In this document: in pieces, positions 17,334 through 26,241 of the stretch
Position numbering within the stretch: position 1 is the stretch's first letter
How the letters are laid out: each line of letters begins with the position of its first letter
Assembly: GCF_023256255.1 (NCBI RefSeq)
Contig: NZ_JAGDXD010000015.1
Location: forward strand, 1 to 55,990
Source: Caldivirga sp.
GTDB taxonomy: Archaea; Thermoproteota; Thermoprotei; Thermoproteales; Thermocladiaceae
Reading direction: 5' to 3'
DNA length: 55,990 bases
Notes under the pieces: model-generated
Database searches by the model: none
The model's input: only the letters and a program-made list of their open reading frames with translations
What the model was told of the DNA's origin: nothing
Position numbers and translations under genes: made by a program

Positions 17334-17348
17334 GATTAGACGTTAATC
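17334..17348 (+). promoter_or_regulatory. Dyad between TATA box and start of the MFS gene
   Basis: GATTA-GACGT-TAATC lies between TTTTTAAA (17318-17325) and the start codon at 17351. It is a plausible repressor site for a drug-exporter-type gene; short arms make chance occurrence possible. Confidence 0.3.
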
Positions 17349-17350
17349 AT

Positions 17351-19075
17351 ATGTCTAATGACCCTTCAGAGCTAATTAGTGATGAGAGGCGAAGAGCAAT
17401 CTTAGTTAATTCATTCCTAGGGTCATTGATGGCATCAATGACGATGTCTGCAATAATAATAGCATTACCCGATATATTGAGGGGTATTGGTGTTGATCCA
17501 ATGTCACCACTTGGCTTCACATCAATGCTTTGGTTAATGTTCTCATACCCACTAATGGTTGCTGTGGCTGTACCAATAGTGGGTAGGTTATCTGACATGT
17601 ATGGTAGGGGCAAGATGTTCACAATAGGTGATGCTGTTTTCACAATACTCTCAACGCTATTAGGCATAGTGCCAGGATATGGGTTAATAGCGGCATTGCA
17701 AATGATCATCTACAGGTTCATTCAAGGCTTAGGCGGATCCATGATGTTCACTAATAGTGCTGCAATAATAACTGACGTTTACCCACCTCACAGGAGGGGT
17801 GTGGCAATGGGTATTGTGAGTATAGCCTTCAGTGCAGGTAGTATAATAGGCTTAGTAATAGGTGGTGTGTTGGCTGTAATCAACTGGAGGCTCGTCTTTC
17901 TCGTCAACACACCGATAGGCATAATCAGCACCATATGGGCTTACTTAACAGTATATAAACTACCGTTGGGTATTAGGAGAGTTAAGGTTGATTACCTAGG
18001 CGCATCAATGCTTGCGGCATCGCTTGTTCTTCTTCTCCTAGGCATAACATTCGGTATGTTACCTTCAGGCAATTCATCAATGAGTTGGGGGAACCCAACC
18101 GTGTGGGGGTTAATAGGCGGTGGCTTACTTCTCCTAGCATTACTGATACCAATCGAAATGAGGGTTGAAGAACCCATACTTAAGATTAACCTATTCAAGA
18201 TAAGGCCATTCACATTCGGAGTATTAAGTGCATTATTCCTATTCCTAGCCCAAGGTGCAAATGTGTTTGTACTATCATTGTTATTACAGGCAATATACCT
18301 CCCAATGCATGGCATACCCTACTCTGAAACCCCATTACTAGCCGGCATATACCTAATACCAAGTAGTGTAGCTAATGCAATATTTGCTCCAGTTGGTGGT
18401 AGATTAATTAACAGGTTTGGAGCCAGGATTGTTTCAACAATTGGTGCATTATTACTGGGGATTAGCTTCGAATTATTAACTACGCTCTCAATGAACTTCA
18501 ACTATACGTTATTTGCAGCTGACCTATTCCTAATGGGTGCTGGTTCAGGCTTATTCCAATCCCCCAACTTAGTCTCAATAATGAGCTCAGTACCCCAGGA
18601 GGATAGGTCAGCCGCATCCGGGTTAAGATCAAGCATGCAGAACATAGGGTTATTAATGAGTTTCGCCATATTCCTAACACTTATATTATCTGGTTCAGCA
18701 TCATCATTATCGTTAGCACTAAGTAAAGCTTTAATCAGTGTTGGTGTTCCTCAGAGTGATGTGGCTGCATTATCAAGGATACCTCCAGCCTACGCGTTAT
18801 TCGCCGCCTTCATGGGTTATGATCCAATAAAGGTGATGCTTAATGAGGCAGGCATTAAATTGCCTGGGACCATTTACGCTGCGGTGACTCACCCATCATT
18901 CTTCCCAAGCGCTATAGCTCCAGCCATGGCCATGGGTTTCGAGTATGCTTACCACATAGCCGCAGTAATGGCTTTTGCAGCCGCAGTGTTCTCATACTTA
19001 AGGGGCAGGGAGCATATTGTTCACCAGGTTAAGCTGCTTGAAGGTCAAAATGGTAAAAGGCACTTCACTGAGTAG
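17351..19075 (+). CDS. Major facilitator superfamily exporter, 14-TM drug:H+ type
   Basis: 574 residues with about 14 hydrophobic segments, the DHA2-type size. The loop after segment 2 reads GRLSDMYGRGKMF, a variant of the MFS motif A GxLaDrxGrkxx(l), and RFIQGLGGSMMFTNS near 122 is the antiporter motif C region of the drug:H+ family. The central loop carries GNSSMSWGNP. Such carriers pump toxic compounds or acids out using the proton gradient, useful in acidic habitats. A long insert sits between the last segments (GVPQSDVAALSRIPP and onward). Substrate unknown. A dyad lies between its promoter and start. Confidence 0.88.
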   Translation: MSNDPSELISDERRRAILVNSFLGSLMASMTMSAIIIALPDILRGIGVDPMSPLGFTSMLWLMFSYPLMVAVAVPIVGRLSDMYGRGKMFTIGDAVFTILSTLLGIVPGYGLIAALQMIIYRFIQGLGGSMMFTNSAAIITDVYPPHRRGVAMGIVSIAFSAGSIIGLVIGGVLAVINWRLVFLVNTPIGIISTIWAYLTVYKLPLGIRRVKVDYLGASMLAASLVLLLLGITFGMLPSGNSSMSWGNPTVWGLIGGGLLLLALLIPIEMRVEEPILKINLFKIRPFTFGVLSALFLFLAQGANVFVLSLLLQAIYLPMHGIPYSETPLLAGIYLIPSSVANAIFAPVGGRLINRFGARIVSTIGALLLGISFELLTTLSMNFNYTLFAADLFLMGAGSGLFQSPNLVSIMSSVPQEDRSAASGLRSSMQNIGLLMSFAIFLTLILSGSASSLSLALSKALISVGVPQSDVAALSRIPPAYALFAAFMGYDPIKVMLNEAGIKLPGTIYAAVTHPSFFPSAIAPAMAMGFEYAYHIAAVMAFAAAVFSYLRGREHIVHQVKLLEGQNGKRHFTE

Positions 19076-19090
19076 TATTGGCAAGCTTAC

Positions 19091-21058
19091 TTAAACTATG
19101 AATTCACCCGTATTATCCAGTACCTTATAACCCGGTATTAAGCTTAACCTTCTTCTAAATTCTTCATCCTTAAGGATGCTTATGAATACCCTTACGCTAT
19201 CCTTACTTAGTTTACTTAATGGCACAGCGAAATCATACCTTTCCCAAGCCAATGGTATGAAGTCTAAGCCGTACATTTCCGCTGCCGCCCTTATTCCTAC
19301 TCCAGCCTCTGCCCTACCCTGCGCAATGGCTGCTGCTACAGCCGTATGCGTCTTAGCCTCATGGTAATAACCCGGTATTGACTTAGCCAGTTCCTCGAAG
19401 TTTACTCCATTCCTCACTGCGTATTCCCTAAGCAATTTATCGAACAGGAACCTAGTCCCAGCACCCTTATTCCTATTCACAACCCTGAGCTTAAGCCTAA
19501 TTAAATCTTCGAAATCCCTAACCCCTCTTGGATTACCCTTAGGCAGTATTATGCCTTGCTCCCTCATGTAGCCGGCCACTAGCCTTACCTTACCTTCACC
19601 ATACTTCCTCACGAAGGGTTCATTATACTCACCCGTTTCCTCATCAATCAAGTGAATACCGGCCACGTCAGCCTCCCCCCTAATAGCCGCCTTAAGCCCC
19701 TCTAAGGAACCTATGTTAATGACCTTAGACGTAACCCAGTTAGGTAATAGGGGTATTAGGGATGAGTCTAGGGCCACATCATGACTACCCATAATGTAGA
19801 GGTTCGCTGGCCTATATTGATGAGTAAATAACTTAACCTCAATCCATTCCCCCTCCTCTAGGAATTCCCTATTTTCAGGAACTTCAATGTAACCCTCCGC
19901 GTAGGCTAAGGTTGTTATTGCACCTGACTCGGCAGGTAGAGGGTATGCCTTAATACCGTTCTCAGTCTCAACTAGGCTAACTGGGTTAAGCCCCCTCCTT
20001 CCTCTTGCCCCCTCAACCCTAATAGCCATTTGAGCTCTAATTACTGATTGAGTTAGACTCAAGCACTGCATTTTAGCCAGTACTGGTTTAACAATTATGT
20101 TAAATATCATTAGGGCACTGCTTGGATAACCAGGTAATCCGATTACAAGCTTCCCTTCACGGCTGACGGCAGCAATGGTAGGTTTACCTGGCTTAACATT
20201 AAGACCATGAACAATTACACCCGGTGGACCAATCTTATCAAGCACCCTGTAACTTATGTCCAATGCACCTGCCGACGTACCCCCTGAAAGCAGGACAAGA
20301 TCGGCCTTACTTAGTGCCTTCCTAATGGCCTCCTCCATCTCTAATTCATCATCTTTAACAATACCCATCAGCAATGGTTCACCCCCAGCCTCCCTAATAC
20401 CGTGAGCTATAGTGTATGTGTTTATATCGTATATCTTACCCATGCTTAAGGGTGAACCTGGTTTAACTAACTCATTCCCACTTGATATTATGGCAACCTT
20501 AGGTTTCTTAAACACAGGTACCTTATCAATACCCACAGCAGCCAATACACCAACCTCCCTTTCCTTAATCAGTGTGCATCTTCTAAGGATCATTTCCCCC
20601 ATCATTATGTCTGAACCGGCTGACATTACATTATCCATTGGCGTCACTGATCTATATACCGTTAAGGTATTATCCTCTACCTTAGTATACTCAACAGGTA
20701 TTACGGCATTAGCCCCTGGGGGCAATGGAGCTCCTGTCGCTATTTCCACTGCACTGCCCTTCTCAACAAATGGTAAAGTGGAGTCACCTGCATTTATGCC
20801 TAAACCACTTAACCTAAGCTTAACTGGGTGTAGCTCATCAGCACCGAACGTATCCTCAGCCCTAAGGGCGTAACCATCCATGGTGGCTCTATCGAATGGT
20901 GGAACATCAACCTTAGCATAAACATCCTCAGCTAAAACCCTCATGTAGGAGTCCTCTAGATTAACGTACTCTACTTCACTATTTTTAATGAACTTACTTA
21001 CTATTGTTAAAGCCTCCTCAGGAGTCTTTAACTCGTGAAAAATCACTCTCTTAGGCAT
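19091..21058 (-). CDS. moeA: MoeA-type molybdopterin protein fused to a PBP-like domain
   Basis: 655 residues. The first 405 or so are MoeA, which inserts molybdenum or tungsten into molybdopterin: PPFDRATMDGYALRAED near 57, IATGAPLPPGANAVIPVE near 107, LLSGGTSAG near 258 and VIGLPGYPSSALM near 310 are family blocks. Residues 420-655 resemble a periplasmic-binding-protein fold (MGSHDVALD, GIHLIDEETGEYN, NRNKGAGTRFLFD, AVAAAIAQGRAEAGVGI), probably a ligand sensor or metal-oxyanion binder. The fusion is found in several archaea. Three starts compete (TTG 21070, ATG 21067, ATG 21058); TTTATAAA at 21081-21088 is 27 bases before 21058 and decides for it. Confidence 0.92.
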   Translation of the reverse strand: MPKRVIFHELKTPEEALTIVSKFIKNSEVEYVNLEDSYMRVLAEDVYAKVDVPPFDRATMDGYALRAEDTFGADELHPVKLRLSGLGINAGDSTLPFVEKGSAVEIATGAPLPPGANAVIPVEYTKVEDNTLTVYRSVTPMDNVMSAGSDIMMGEMILRRCTLIKEREVGVLAAVGIDKVPVFKKPKVAIISSGNELVKPGSPLSMGKIYDINTYTIAHGIREAGGEPLLMGIVKDDELEMEEAIRKALSKADLVLLSGGTSAGALDISYRVLDKIGPPGVIVHGLNVKPGKPTIAAVSREGKLVIGLPGYPSSALMIFNIIVKPVLAKMQCLSLTQSVIRAQMAIRVEGARGRRGLNPVSLVETENGIKAYPLPAESGAITTLAYAEGYIEVPENREFLEEGEWIEVKLFTHQYRPANLYIMGSHDVALDSSLIPLLPNWVTSKVINIGSLEGLKAAIRGEADVAGIHLIDEETGEYNEPFVRKYGEGKVRLVAGYMREQGIILPKGNPRGVRDFEDLIRLKLRVVNRNKGAGTRFLFDKLLREYAVRNGVNFEELAKSIPGYYHEAKTHTAVAAAIAQGRAEAGVGIRAAAEMYGLDFIPLAWERYDFAVPLSKLSKDSVRVFISILKDEEFRRRLSLIPGYKVLDNTGEFIV

Positions 21059-21203
21059 GTTATGCATCAATCTAGGACGCTTTATAAATCATTCCAGCTA
21101 AACTACGTGTTGTTAATCTACGTTACCGTAATTCCACGCATTTAAATTAGTTAATATGACCTGCTCCTTAGGGCAGTACAGGATAGGGGAACTATCTATG
21201 AAA

Positions 21204-21923
21204 TTAGCGCGTAATTGTCCTTGCAAGTGATGTTAAACCTACTAGGAGCATTATAATGCCTATAAATACTATTAAACCCCCTATAACAAGGAACATAAAT
21301 AATAGTAGTATGAAGGTAGTATTAATTGCATTGTAGGAACTGTAAATCATGGGTACATATGAAACTACACTAATTGCTAATATTAATCCAATTATGGTTG
21401 CTAATGAGCCAGTCTTTACAATACTATTTCCATTATCAGAACCTAACTTATAGAGCACCACGAACACTAATAGCCAACCAACCAGGTTAATTAATGAACC
21501 AGCAGCGCCTAGGTATGTTAGTGAATTAACCTTAACAGGTAATGCCTGCATCATGAATCCTGGGATGTTACTTACTTTATATGAGTTCTCTAAAGTTTGA
21601 ATGTAGTACACAGCTCCAACTATTGAGAAAGGCAGTGAGACTAACTGAAGCACTGCACCGTAAACTCCAAACCTATAGACGCTCCCCAAGTTAGATAATT
21701 GCCTGAATCCAATATACTCCAGTATGGATACTATTACTACTAGTAGTGAATTGACGGCTAATGCAACGTAAAGTGGCCCCTCTATGTTAATGTAATATTG
21801 AGGTTTATTGACTATGGAGCTAGCAATATATCCTACAAGTACGATTACTAATAATATTGTGCCAAGTAGGTAAATTAATATGGCATTCCTAACCATGATT
21901 ACGCCATTTCCTACCATTTCCAT
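21204..21923 (-). CDS. Six-TM membrane protein of unknown function
   Basis: 239 residues with about six hydrophobic helices (roughly 12-32, 46-66, 84-108, 135-155, 170-192, 205-232). It has no charged motif that suggests transport chemistry and no cysteines. Similar small polytopic proteins are common in Thermoproteales and are often listed as DUF973-like; the resemblance is only general. The start at 21923 fits an A/T box TTATAAATT near 21940-21948. It stands alone beside a 445-base gene-free region. Confidence 0.6.
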   Translation of the reverse strand: MEMVGNGVIMVRNAILIYLLGTILLVIVLVGYIASSIVNKPQYYINIEGPLYVALAVNSLLVVIVSILEYIGFRQLSNLGSVYRFGVYGAVLQLVSLPFSIVGAVYYIQTLENSYKVSNIPGFMMQALPVKVNSLTYLGAAGSLINLVGWLLVFVVLYKLGSDNGNSIVKTGSLATIIGLILAISVVSYVPMIYSSYNAINTTFILLLFMFLVIGGLIVFIGIIMLLVGLTSLARTITR

Positions 21924-22100
21924 TTATAGTACGGAATTAATTTATAAGTTTTTTCCACCGAACGTACATTCTTTCCTCAGCAAAGCTTAGCCAATATGGG
22001 AACCATTAAATAAGAGATAATGCCAGCACTTAGAACTTAACCCTCATCTTGACCAATAGTCACTTCGCTTCATTACCCTTGTTTTTCTTCACGCCTGGAT

Positions 22101-22317
22101 TTAAGTATTCTCCCTAACCTCGTGATTGCTTCGTAGCCAGCCATATGCCTCTTGTTTTTCTGACTTAAGAGGATCTACGACCAACAAGCTATGAGCTAAC
22201 CCCCAAGATACAGCTAATGTCAATGATTCTTTACCACCAGTGGTTACAATTATTCCACTTAATTGAGTTAAAATAACTCATCACAGCATCTCTACCATAA
22301 ACAACAGTATTAGCTCC
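22101..22317 (-). pseudogene. Remnant of an unidentified coding gene
   Basis: Minus-strand sequence with strong coding character but no start and a frame change near 22258. The first piece reads GANTVVYGRDAVMSYFNSIK (22317-22258). The second, in a shifted frame, reads SGIIVTTGGKESLTLAVSW, then GLAHSLLVVDPLKSEKQEAY and GWLRSNHEVRENT with a stop at 22101-22103. The joined product looks like the end of a globular alpha/beta protein. No family recognised. It occupies most of the gap between two membrane-protein genes and is best read as a decayed gene. Confidence 0.5.
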
Positions 22318-22368
22318 TTAAGGTATCATGGGTTAAAATTTAAATTCGCTATGTCTTAAGGTTGGCTT

Positions 22369-22995
22369 ATGAATGTGGGCATATTTCTGGCGGCACTAGG
22401 AATAAGTATGCTTGAGCTTTCTGAGGCTGGTGCTGTAACTGCTGTTTATCAAGGTATATATAAGGGTATTAAACCTACACTTTACGCAGTAGCTGGTGCA
22501 TTACTGGTTCTTGTACCTACTTTTACGGTAGGAAGATACATAGTGTACTTACCACTTGACTATGTCCTAGCAGTTTCAGCAGTAATACTATTTTACTTTG
22601 GCTATAGGCTACTTAGGAGCGCTAGAAGGTACTTTAAGGGAATTAGGAGGGGTAGTACTGAGGAGGAGAAGGGGGATTTGGTCGTTGTTTTCACTGTTTC
22701 TGCTGTTGAGGCCTTTGAGGCTGCATTAGTATTGATAGCATTGATACCTAAGGGTTACCTATCAGCATTAACTGGAACGCTCATTGCAGCTATAGCCGTT
22801 GTAGCCTTAACCGTGGCGCTTAAGGACCAGATATCTAGGATAAGGCTACCACACCTTAAGTACGTGTTATCAGCATTACTGTTTAGCCTTGGGACACTCT
22901 GGGCAGTGGAAATATTCATGCCGATAAGTGATTTATTCCTCCTAGCATTCTTCTTCATTTATCTAACCGTTAATTATGGATTATTAAAAATCTAA
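22369..22995 (+). CDS. Multi-TM protein resembling COG4280/iron-permease-like family
   Basis: 208 residues, six to seven hydrophobic helices. Each half has an acidic motif in a membrane helix: SMLELSEAGAVTAVYQGIYKG near residue 14 and VSAVEAFEAALVLIALIPKG near 110. This internal duplication with Glu-rich helices is reminiscent of Ftr1-type iron permeases (which have REGLE) and of COG4280 predicted transporters. A cation transport role is therefore possible but unproven. Promoter TTTAAATT near 22338-22345 fits a leaderless start. Ends 25 bases before the tRNA-half promoter. Confidence 0.65.
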   Translation: MNVGIFLAALGISMLELSEAGAVTAVYQGIYKGIKPTLYAVAGALLVLVPTFTVGRYIVYLPLDYVLAVSAVILFYFGYRLLRSARRYFKGIRRGSTEEEKGDLVVVFTVSAVEAFEAALVLIALIPKGYLSALTGTLIAAIAVVALTVALKDQISRIRLPHLKYVLSALLFSLGTLWAVEIFMPISDLFLLAFFFIYLTVNYGLLKI

Positions 22996-23020
22996 ATCCA
23001 AGCTTAAGTGTAGGGGAAAG

Positions 23021-23028
23021 TTTAAAAA
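23021..23028 (+). promoter_or_regulatory. TATA-like box of the tRNA-Ala 3' half
   Basis: TTTAAAAA lies about 50 bases before the first mature tRNA base (23076). Transcription would start near 23047-23051 and produce a GC-rich leader of roughly 25-29 bases before the tRNA part. Its own promoter separates this half gene from the upstream membrane-protein gene. Confidence 0.6.
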
Positions 23029-23046
23029 TCGTGAAGAATCAAGAAG

Positions 23047-23075
23047 CCGAGACCTGAGGACTAGGCTCCGCATAA
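23047..23075 (+). ncRNA. Leader of the split tRNA, presumed pairing arm
   Basis: GC-rich stretch containing CTGAGGACTAGGCTCCGC between the presumed transcription start and the tRNA half. In known split tRNAs, such a leader pairs with a complementary trailer on the separately transcribed 5' half and forms a bulge-helix-bulge site cut by splicing endonuclease. The partner should end with sequence complementary to this leader; none was found in the window. Confidence 0.6.
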
Positions 23076-23122
23076 GCCTCGCACGCGGGAGATCCCGGGT
23101 TCAAATCCCGGCCGGTCCACCA
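23076..23122 (+). tRNA. 3' half of a split tRNA-Ala(CGC)
   Basis: Only the 3' part of a tRNA is encoded. Present: anticodon loop CTCGCAC (23078-23084) with T33 and anticodon CGC, the 3' anticodon strand GCGGG (23085-23089), T-arm CCGGG-TTCAAAT-CCCGG (23095-23111), acceptor strand CCGGTCC (23112-23118), discriminator A and encoded CCA. The U at position 70 allows the G3:U70 pair that identifies alanine tRNA. G30 and C31 (23076-23077) pair with C40 and G39, but the bases before them (CATAA) cannot pair with GGG at 41-43. The tRNA therefore breaks after position 29. No D-arm or 5' acceptor strand exists on either side. A GC-rich leader replaces them, as in trans-spliced split tRNAs. Confidence 0.88.
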
Positions 23123-23145
23123 TGTTTTATTACAATCAGTAATGC

Positions 23146-25290
23146 TTATCTTACCAAGCCTACTACAACTTGTCTACCCTTCAGGGTTAATTGAACTTCA
23201 TTATTAATGATGTTTATTGATGCTCCAGTTACAAGGTCCTTAATTAATGCGTTACCTACGTTAAGTACGTTTTCATTGATTCTCACCTTAACTAGTTGAT
23301 CATTATAGGAATGATTAATTATAAAGAGTAGGTGATCAATCCCGCTCTTCAATACTCTTACCTCAACGTAACCCTGTTTAGTTGACTTAACATCAACAGG
23401 TGGTTGAGCCATGGCCATCCCTATAATTCCATTCACTAGCTTTCCAACTCCACTATCTGGCCCATTAACCTCATAAGATAGGCCAATACTTGTACCAACG
23501 TAAACTGCTTTCCCATTACCATAATCGTTAATCGTTATTGAAGGTTTATCTAAGTTAAGTTCACTAACCCCCACCTCATGGGCTTTTGAGTTAAGCCAAC
23601 TAACGTAATTAGAGCTAATTATCAAGTCACCCACCTTTAAACCTGGTATTAAATCGCTTGTAATCCTTAGGCTCACTTTATCAACGCTTACATAACCATC
23701 CTCGCATCCTCCAATAACTTCACTTAAGCCGTATGCTGGGGTACATGAATCAATGTAGCCATCATTCCTAATTGCGGCGAATCTTGAATCAACCAGTAGT
23801 AACCCACCATTACTTACAAAGTCCCTTAGGCTTAAGGCGGCCTTAGGAGTCATCACTAGTGATAATGGAGCCACAAGTACCTTGTACCTACTAATTAATC
23901 CATTTTCAACCTGCCTAATGGATACTAAGTCTACATTATGATTACTGTTAAAGAGAATCCTATAGACACCCAGTATTGATTTTGATAATACATCACTACT
24001 ATGCCTTTGAGCAATCCAAAGCCACTTATATGACTCAATATTATAGAGTATGGCTATACTTGAGTTAATTAACTTAGCCTTTAGGAATAGGTCACTATAT
24101 TCGTAAATCACCCTGGCTGTTTCCCCAGCTTTCCTAGCCCTATCGGTTAATGAACCATCAGGGTTAATTAACCCGTATCCACCTGACTCGAAGCCAAGCA
24201 TCATGGGGTACCAATGATATATGTTTATTGCCTTAGCTTCATGGGCGATGGCCTGCCACATCCAAAGAGCCACATCATCTGGTGTTACTGGTTCAGTAGC
24301 CTTAAAACCACCGACACCTTGACCAGCCTGAAGTTCCCCTATCCAGTAAGGCTTACCACTGGCTGATGCGGCTGACCTAGCTGCATCAAGTACTAGGGCA
24401 TCAAGGACATGGTCAGGCTTAACCCTACCAGCGTGCTTAGGGTAAAACGATGTACCCCATGCATCAACAACACTGGCCATCTCCCAGTCATCAGGTTCAC
24501 CGAAGAGTGGATTACTGAATACTGATGTACCACCGTGACTATGGCTAACTACTGGATGGCTACTATCAATGCTCCTAATTACCTTAACCCTCCACTCAAG
24601 GTCCTCCCTGAGTTTAATGATGTTGAATGTTAACCAGTCTATGTTATCCCTAGCGAAGTGAAGGGAAACGAAACGTGGTGGTTCAACATCATTAAACTCA
24701 AGGTAACTCCTATGCCAAGCCTTATTTAATTCATTAATGCTACTGTACATGGTCCTTAACCAGTCCCTGAACCTACCCTTAGAGTAATTGCAGTAGCAGA
24801 ATAGCCCACGCCAACCAGTGGGTTGGTAAATCCACTGTATAACATTAGGCTCACTCCAAAGGTCCCAAGCATAGAAGTTAGGGTACTTGACCACTACCTG
24901 GGCTAGTCTCCTCAGGAATTCCTCAGCCCTTGCTCTAACGCCAGGATTATCAAGGCATACGCCTGGACTGCCCTGAGGCATTATGGTGCTTCCTGACTCT
25001 GAGACGTACAGTGAATCAGGGTGAAGCTTAGGCAACCAATCAGGGGCGAATTCAAGGTAAACTTGAAGAATGACCTTTAAACCAATGTCCCCAGCAACCC
25101 TAAGTAGGTTCTCAACATTGTTGAAATCATACTCCCCAGGTCTCGGTTCAGTATCCCTCCAATTCACCCAGCCTCTAACGTACTTGAACCCAGCATCCTT
25201 AATGTTATTTAAATCCCTCTTAATGGTCTCCTCATTAAACGGTGGTGTAACACTACCTATGCCATACCATACAGAAACTGGGAATGACAT
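23146..25290 (-). CDS. GH42-type beta-galactosidase
   Basis: 714 residues, no signal peptide. Residues 1-370 form the catalytic TIM barrel: YVRGWVNWRDTEPRPGEYDF near 38 is typical, DLWSEPNVIQW near 143 holds the acid/base glutamate, and WIGELQAGQG near 318 the nucleophile. Middle residues (about 400-600) form the trimerisation domain (VLVAPLSLVMTPKAALSLRDF, SNGGLLLVDSRFA), and a small beta domain ends the protein. It cleaves beta-galactosides or related plant-sugar links in the cytoplasm. It is divergent from the SIS-ROK operon. A palindrome TTAATA-TG-TATTAA covers its presumed TATA box. Confidence 0.87.
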   Translation of the reverse strand: MSFPVSVWYGIGSVTPPFNEETIKRDLNNIKDAGFKYVRGWVNWRDTEPRPGEYDFNNVENLLRVAGDIGLKVILQVYLEFAPDWLPKLHPDSLYVSESGSTIMPQGSPGVCLDNPGVRARAEEFLRRLAQVVVKYPNFYAWDLWSEPNVIQWIYQPTGWRGLFCYCNYSKGRFRDWLRTMYSSINELNKAWHRSYLEFNDVEPPRFVSLHFARDNIDWLTFNIIKLREDLEWRVKVIRSIDSSHPVVSHSHGGTSVFSNPLFGEPDDWEMASVVDAWGTSFYPKHAGRVKPDHVLDALVLDAARSAASASGKPYWIGELQAGQGVGGFKATEPVTPDDVALWMWQAIAHEAKAINIYHWYPMMLGFESGGYGLINPDGSLTDRARKAGETARVIYEYSDLFLKAKLINSSIAILYNIESYKWLWIAQRHSSDVLSKSILGVYRILFNSNHNVDLVSIRQVENGLISRYKVLVAPLSLVMTPKAALSLRDFVSNGGLLLVDSRFAAIRNDGYIDSCTPAYGLSEVIGGCEDGYVSVDKVSLRITSDLIPGLKVGDLIISSNYVSWLNSKAHEVGVSELNLDKPSITINDYGNGKAVYVGTSIGLSYEVNGPDSGVGKLVNGIIGMAMAQPPVDVKSTKQGYVEVRVLKSGIDHLLFIINHSYNDQLVKVRINENVLNVGNALIKDLVTGASINIINNEVQLTLKGRQVVVGLVR

Positions 25291-25313
25291 TAGCCCACTG
25301 ATGAGGGTAGAAA

Positions 25314-25327
25314 TTAATATGTATTAA
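25314..25327 (-). promoter_or_regulatory. Palindromic TATA region of the GH42 gene
   Basis: TTAATA-TG-TATTAA centred about 30 bases before the start at 25290. It may serve as TATA box and operator at once. A/T palindromes are common by chance, so weight is low. Confidence 0.3.
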
Positions 25328-25445
25328 CTACAATATGTTGCAATTACTACTTAAATATTCAGGACTCAATTAGGAGTATGATGCATGCGGGCGTTGGTTT
25401 TGAAGGTGAGAACCTTAAACCCTGCTTCAGTTCAGGTGATCACTC

Positions 25446-26237
25446 ATGAGTATTCCTAATGAGTATTGGCGTAGCTGGATAAGTAATGTTAAAGGAATTA
25501 TTGATCACATTACCGGTACTCAATTACAGAACATTAATAAGGCCAGTGGCATAATTACTAGCGCCATTGAGAGTGGGCATGCGTGTTTCCTCTTCGGTTC
25601 TGGGCATGCTGCAATACCGGTGATGGAAATGTTCCCCCGGTATGGTTCAACCTTAGGCTTTATACCAATAGTGGATTTACCTCTAGTATCATTCCTAAGG
25701 ATGGTTGGGGACTTAGGTTATCCTCAATTCGACTTCATAGAGAATTCACCTGAATATGGGCGTAGGATAATGGAGAACTACAGTGTGCATAAGGAGGATT
25801 GCGTCATAGTATTCTCCCACTCAGGTACAACACCGATATCCGTTGAGATTGCTATACAGTTTAAGAATAGGGGTGCCCCAGTGATTGGCGTAACTTCACT
25901 TACTCATGCTAGGTCAGCTAAGCCCCGTCACCCATCAAACTTAAGGCTACATGAAGTAGCTGACGTAATTATCGACACTGGTGTACCAGCCGGTGACGTG
26001 TCCTTAACTATAGATTTAGAGGGTAAGAGACTACGCATTGGGCCGCTTTCAACTGTCGCATTCACCATAGTGGCCAACATGCTTCTTTTAAATACCATTG
26101 AGAAACTAATCAATAGTGGTCATGAAATCCCCATCTTCCCGGTTAGGGGCTTTGATGCAGACGCGGACGCTAGGATGAGTCTAATTCTTAGTAAGCATAG
26201 GGAACTATACATTAAGCATATAGCCACTGGTGATTAG
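25446..26237 (+). CDS. SIS-domain sugar isomerase/phosphosugar-binding protein
   Basis: 263 residues of the single-SIS-domain type (UPF0309-like). GHACFLFGSGHAAIPVMEMFPR near 44 and VIVFSHSGTTPISVEIAIQFKNRGAPVIGVTS near 120-150 are the SIS core: the FSHSG turn binds the sugar phosphate. An Asp/Ala-rich end (FDADADARMS) lies near 240. The family isomerises or binds phosphorylated amino or keto sugars. It ends four bases before the ROK kinase gene, so kinase and isomerase probably handle the same sugar. GH42 is divergent on the other side, making released sugars a likely source. Confidence 0.8.
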   Translation: MSIPNEYWRSWISNVKGIIDHITGTQLQNINKASGIITSAIESGHACFLFGSGHAAIPVMEMFPRYGSTLGFIPIVDLPLVSFLRMVGDLGYPQFDFIENSPEYGRRIMENYSVHKEDCVIVFSHSGTTPISVEIAIQFKNRGAPVIGVTSLTHARSAKPRHPSNLRLHEVADVIIDTGVPAGDVSLTIDLEGKRLRIGPLSTVAFTIVANMLLLNTIEKLINSGHEIPIFPVRGFDADADARMSLILSKHRELYIKHIATGD

Positions 26238-26241
26238 TTAA

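Noticed and set aside
22900-23075. Intron-containing tRNA with an upstream 5' exon
   Set aside because: The space upstream is the end of a coding gene plus a promoter; no 5' acceptor or D-arm sequence is there.
23123-23145. Circularly permuted tRNA with the 5' half after the 3' half
   Set aside because: Only 23 bases lie before the GH42 stop codon and they contain no D-arm or acceptor strand.
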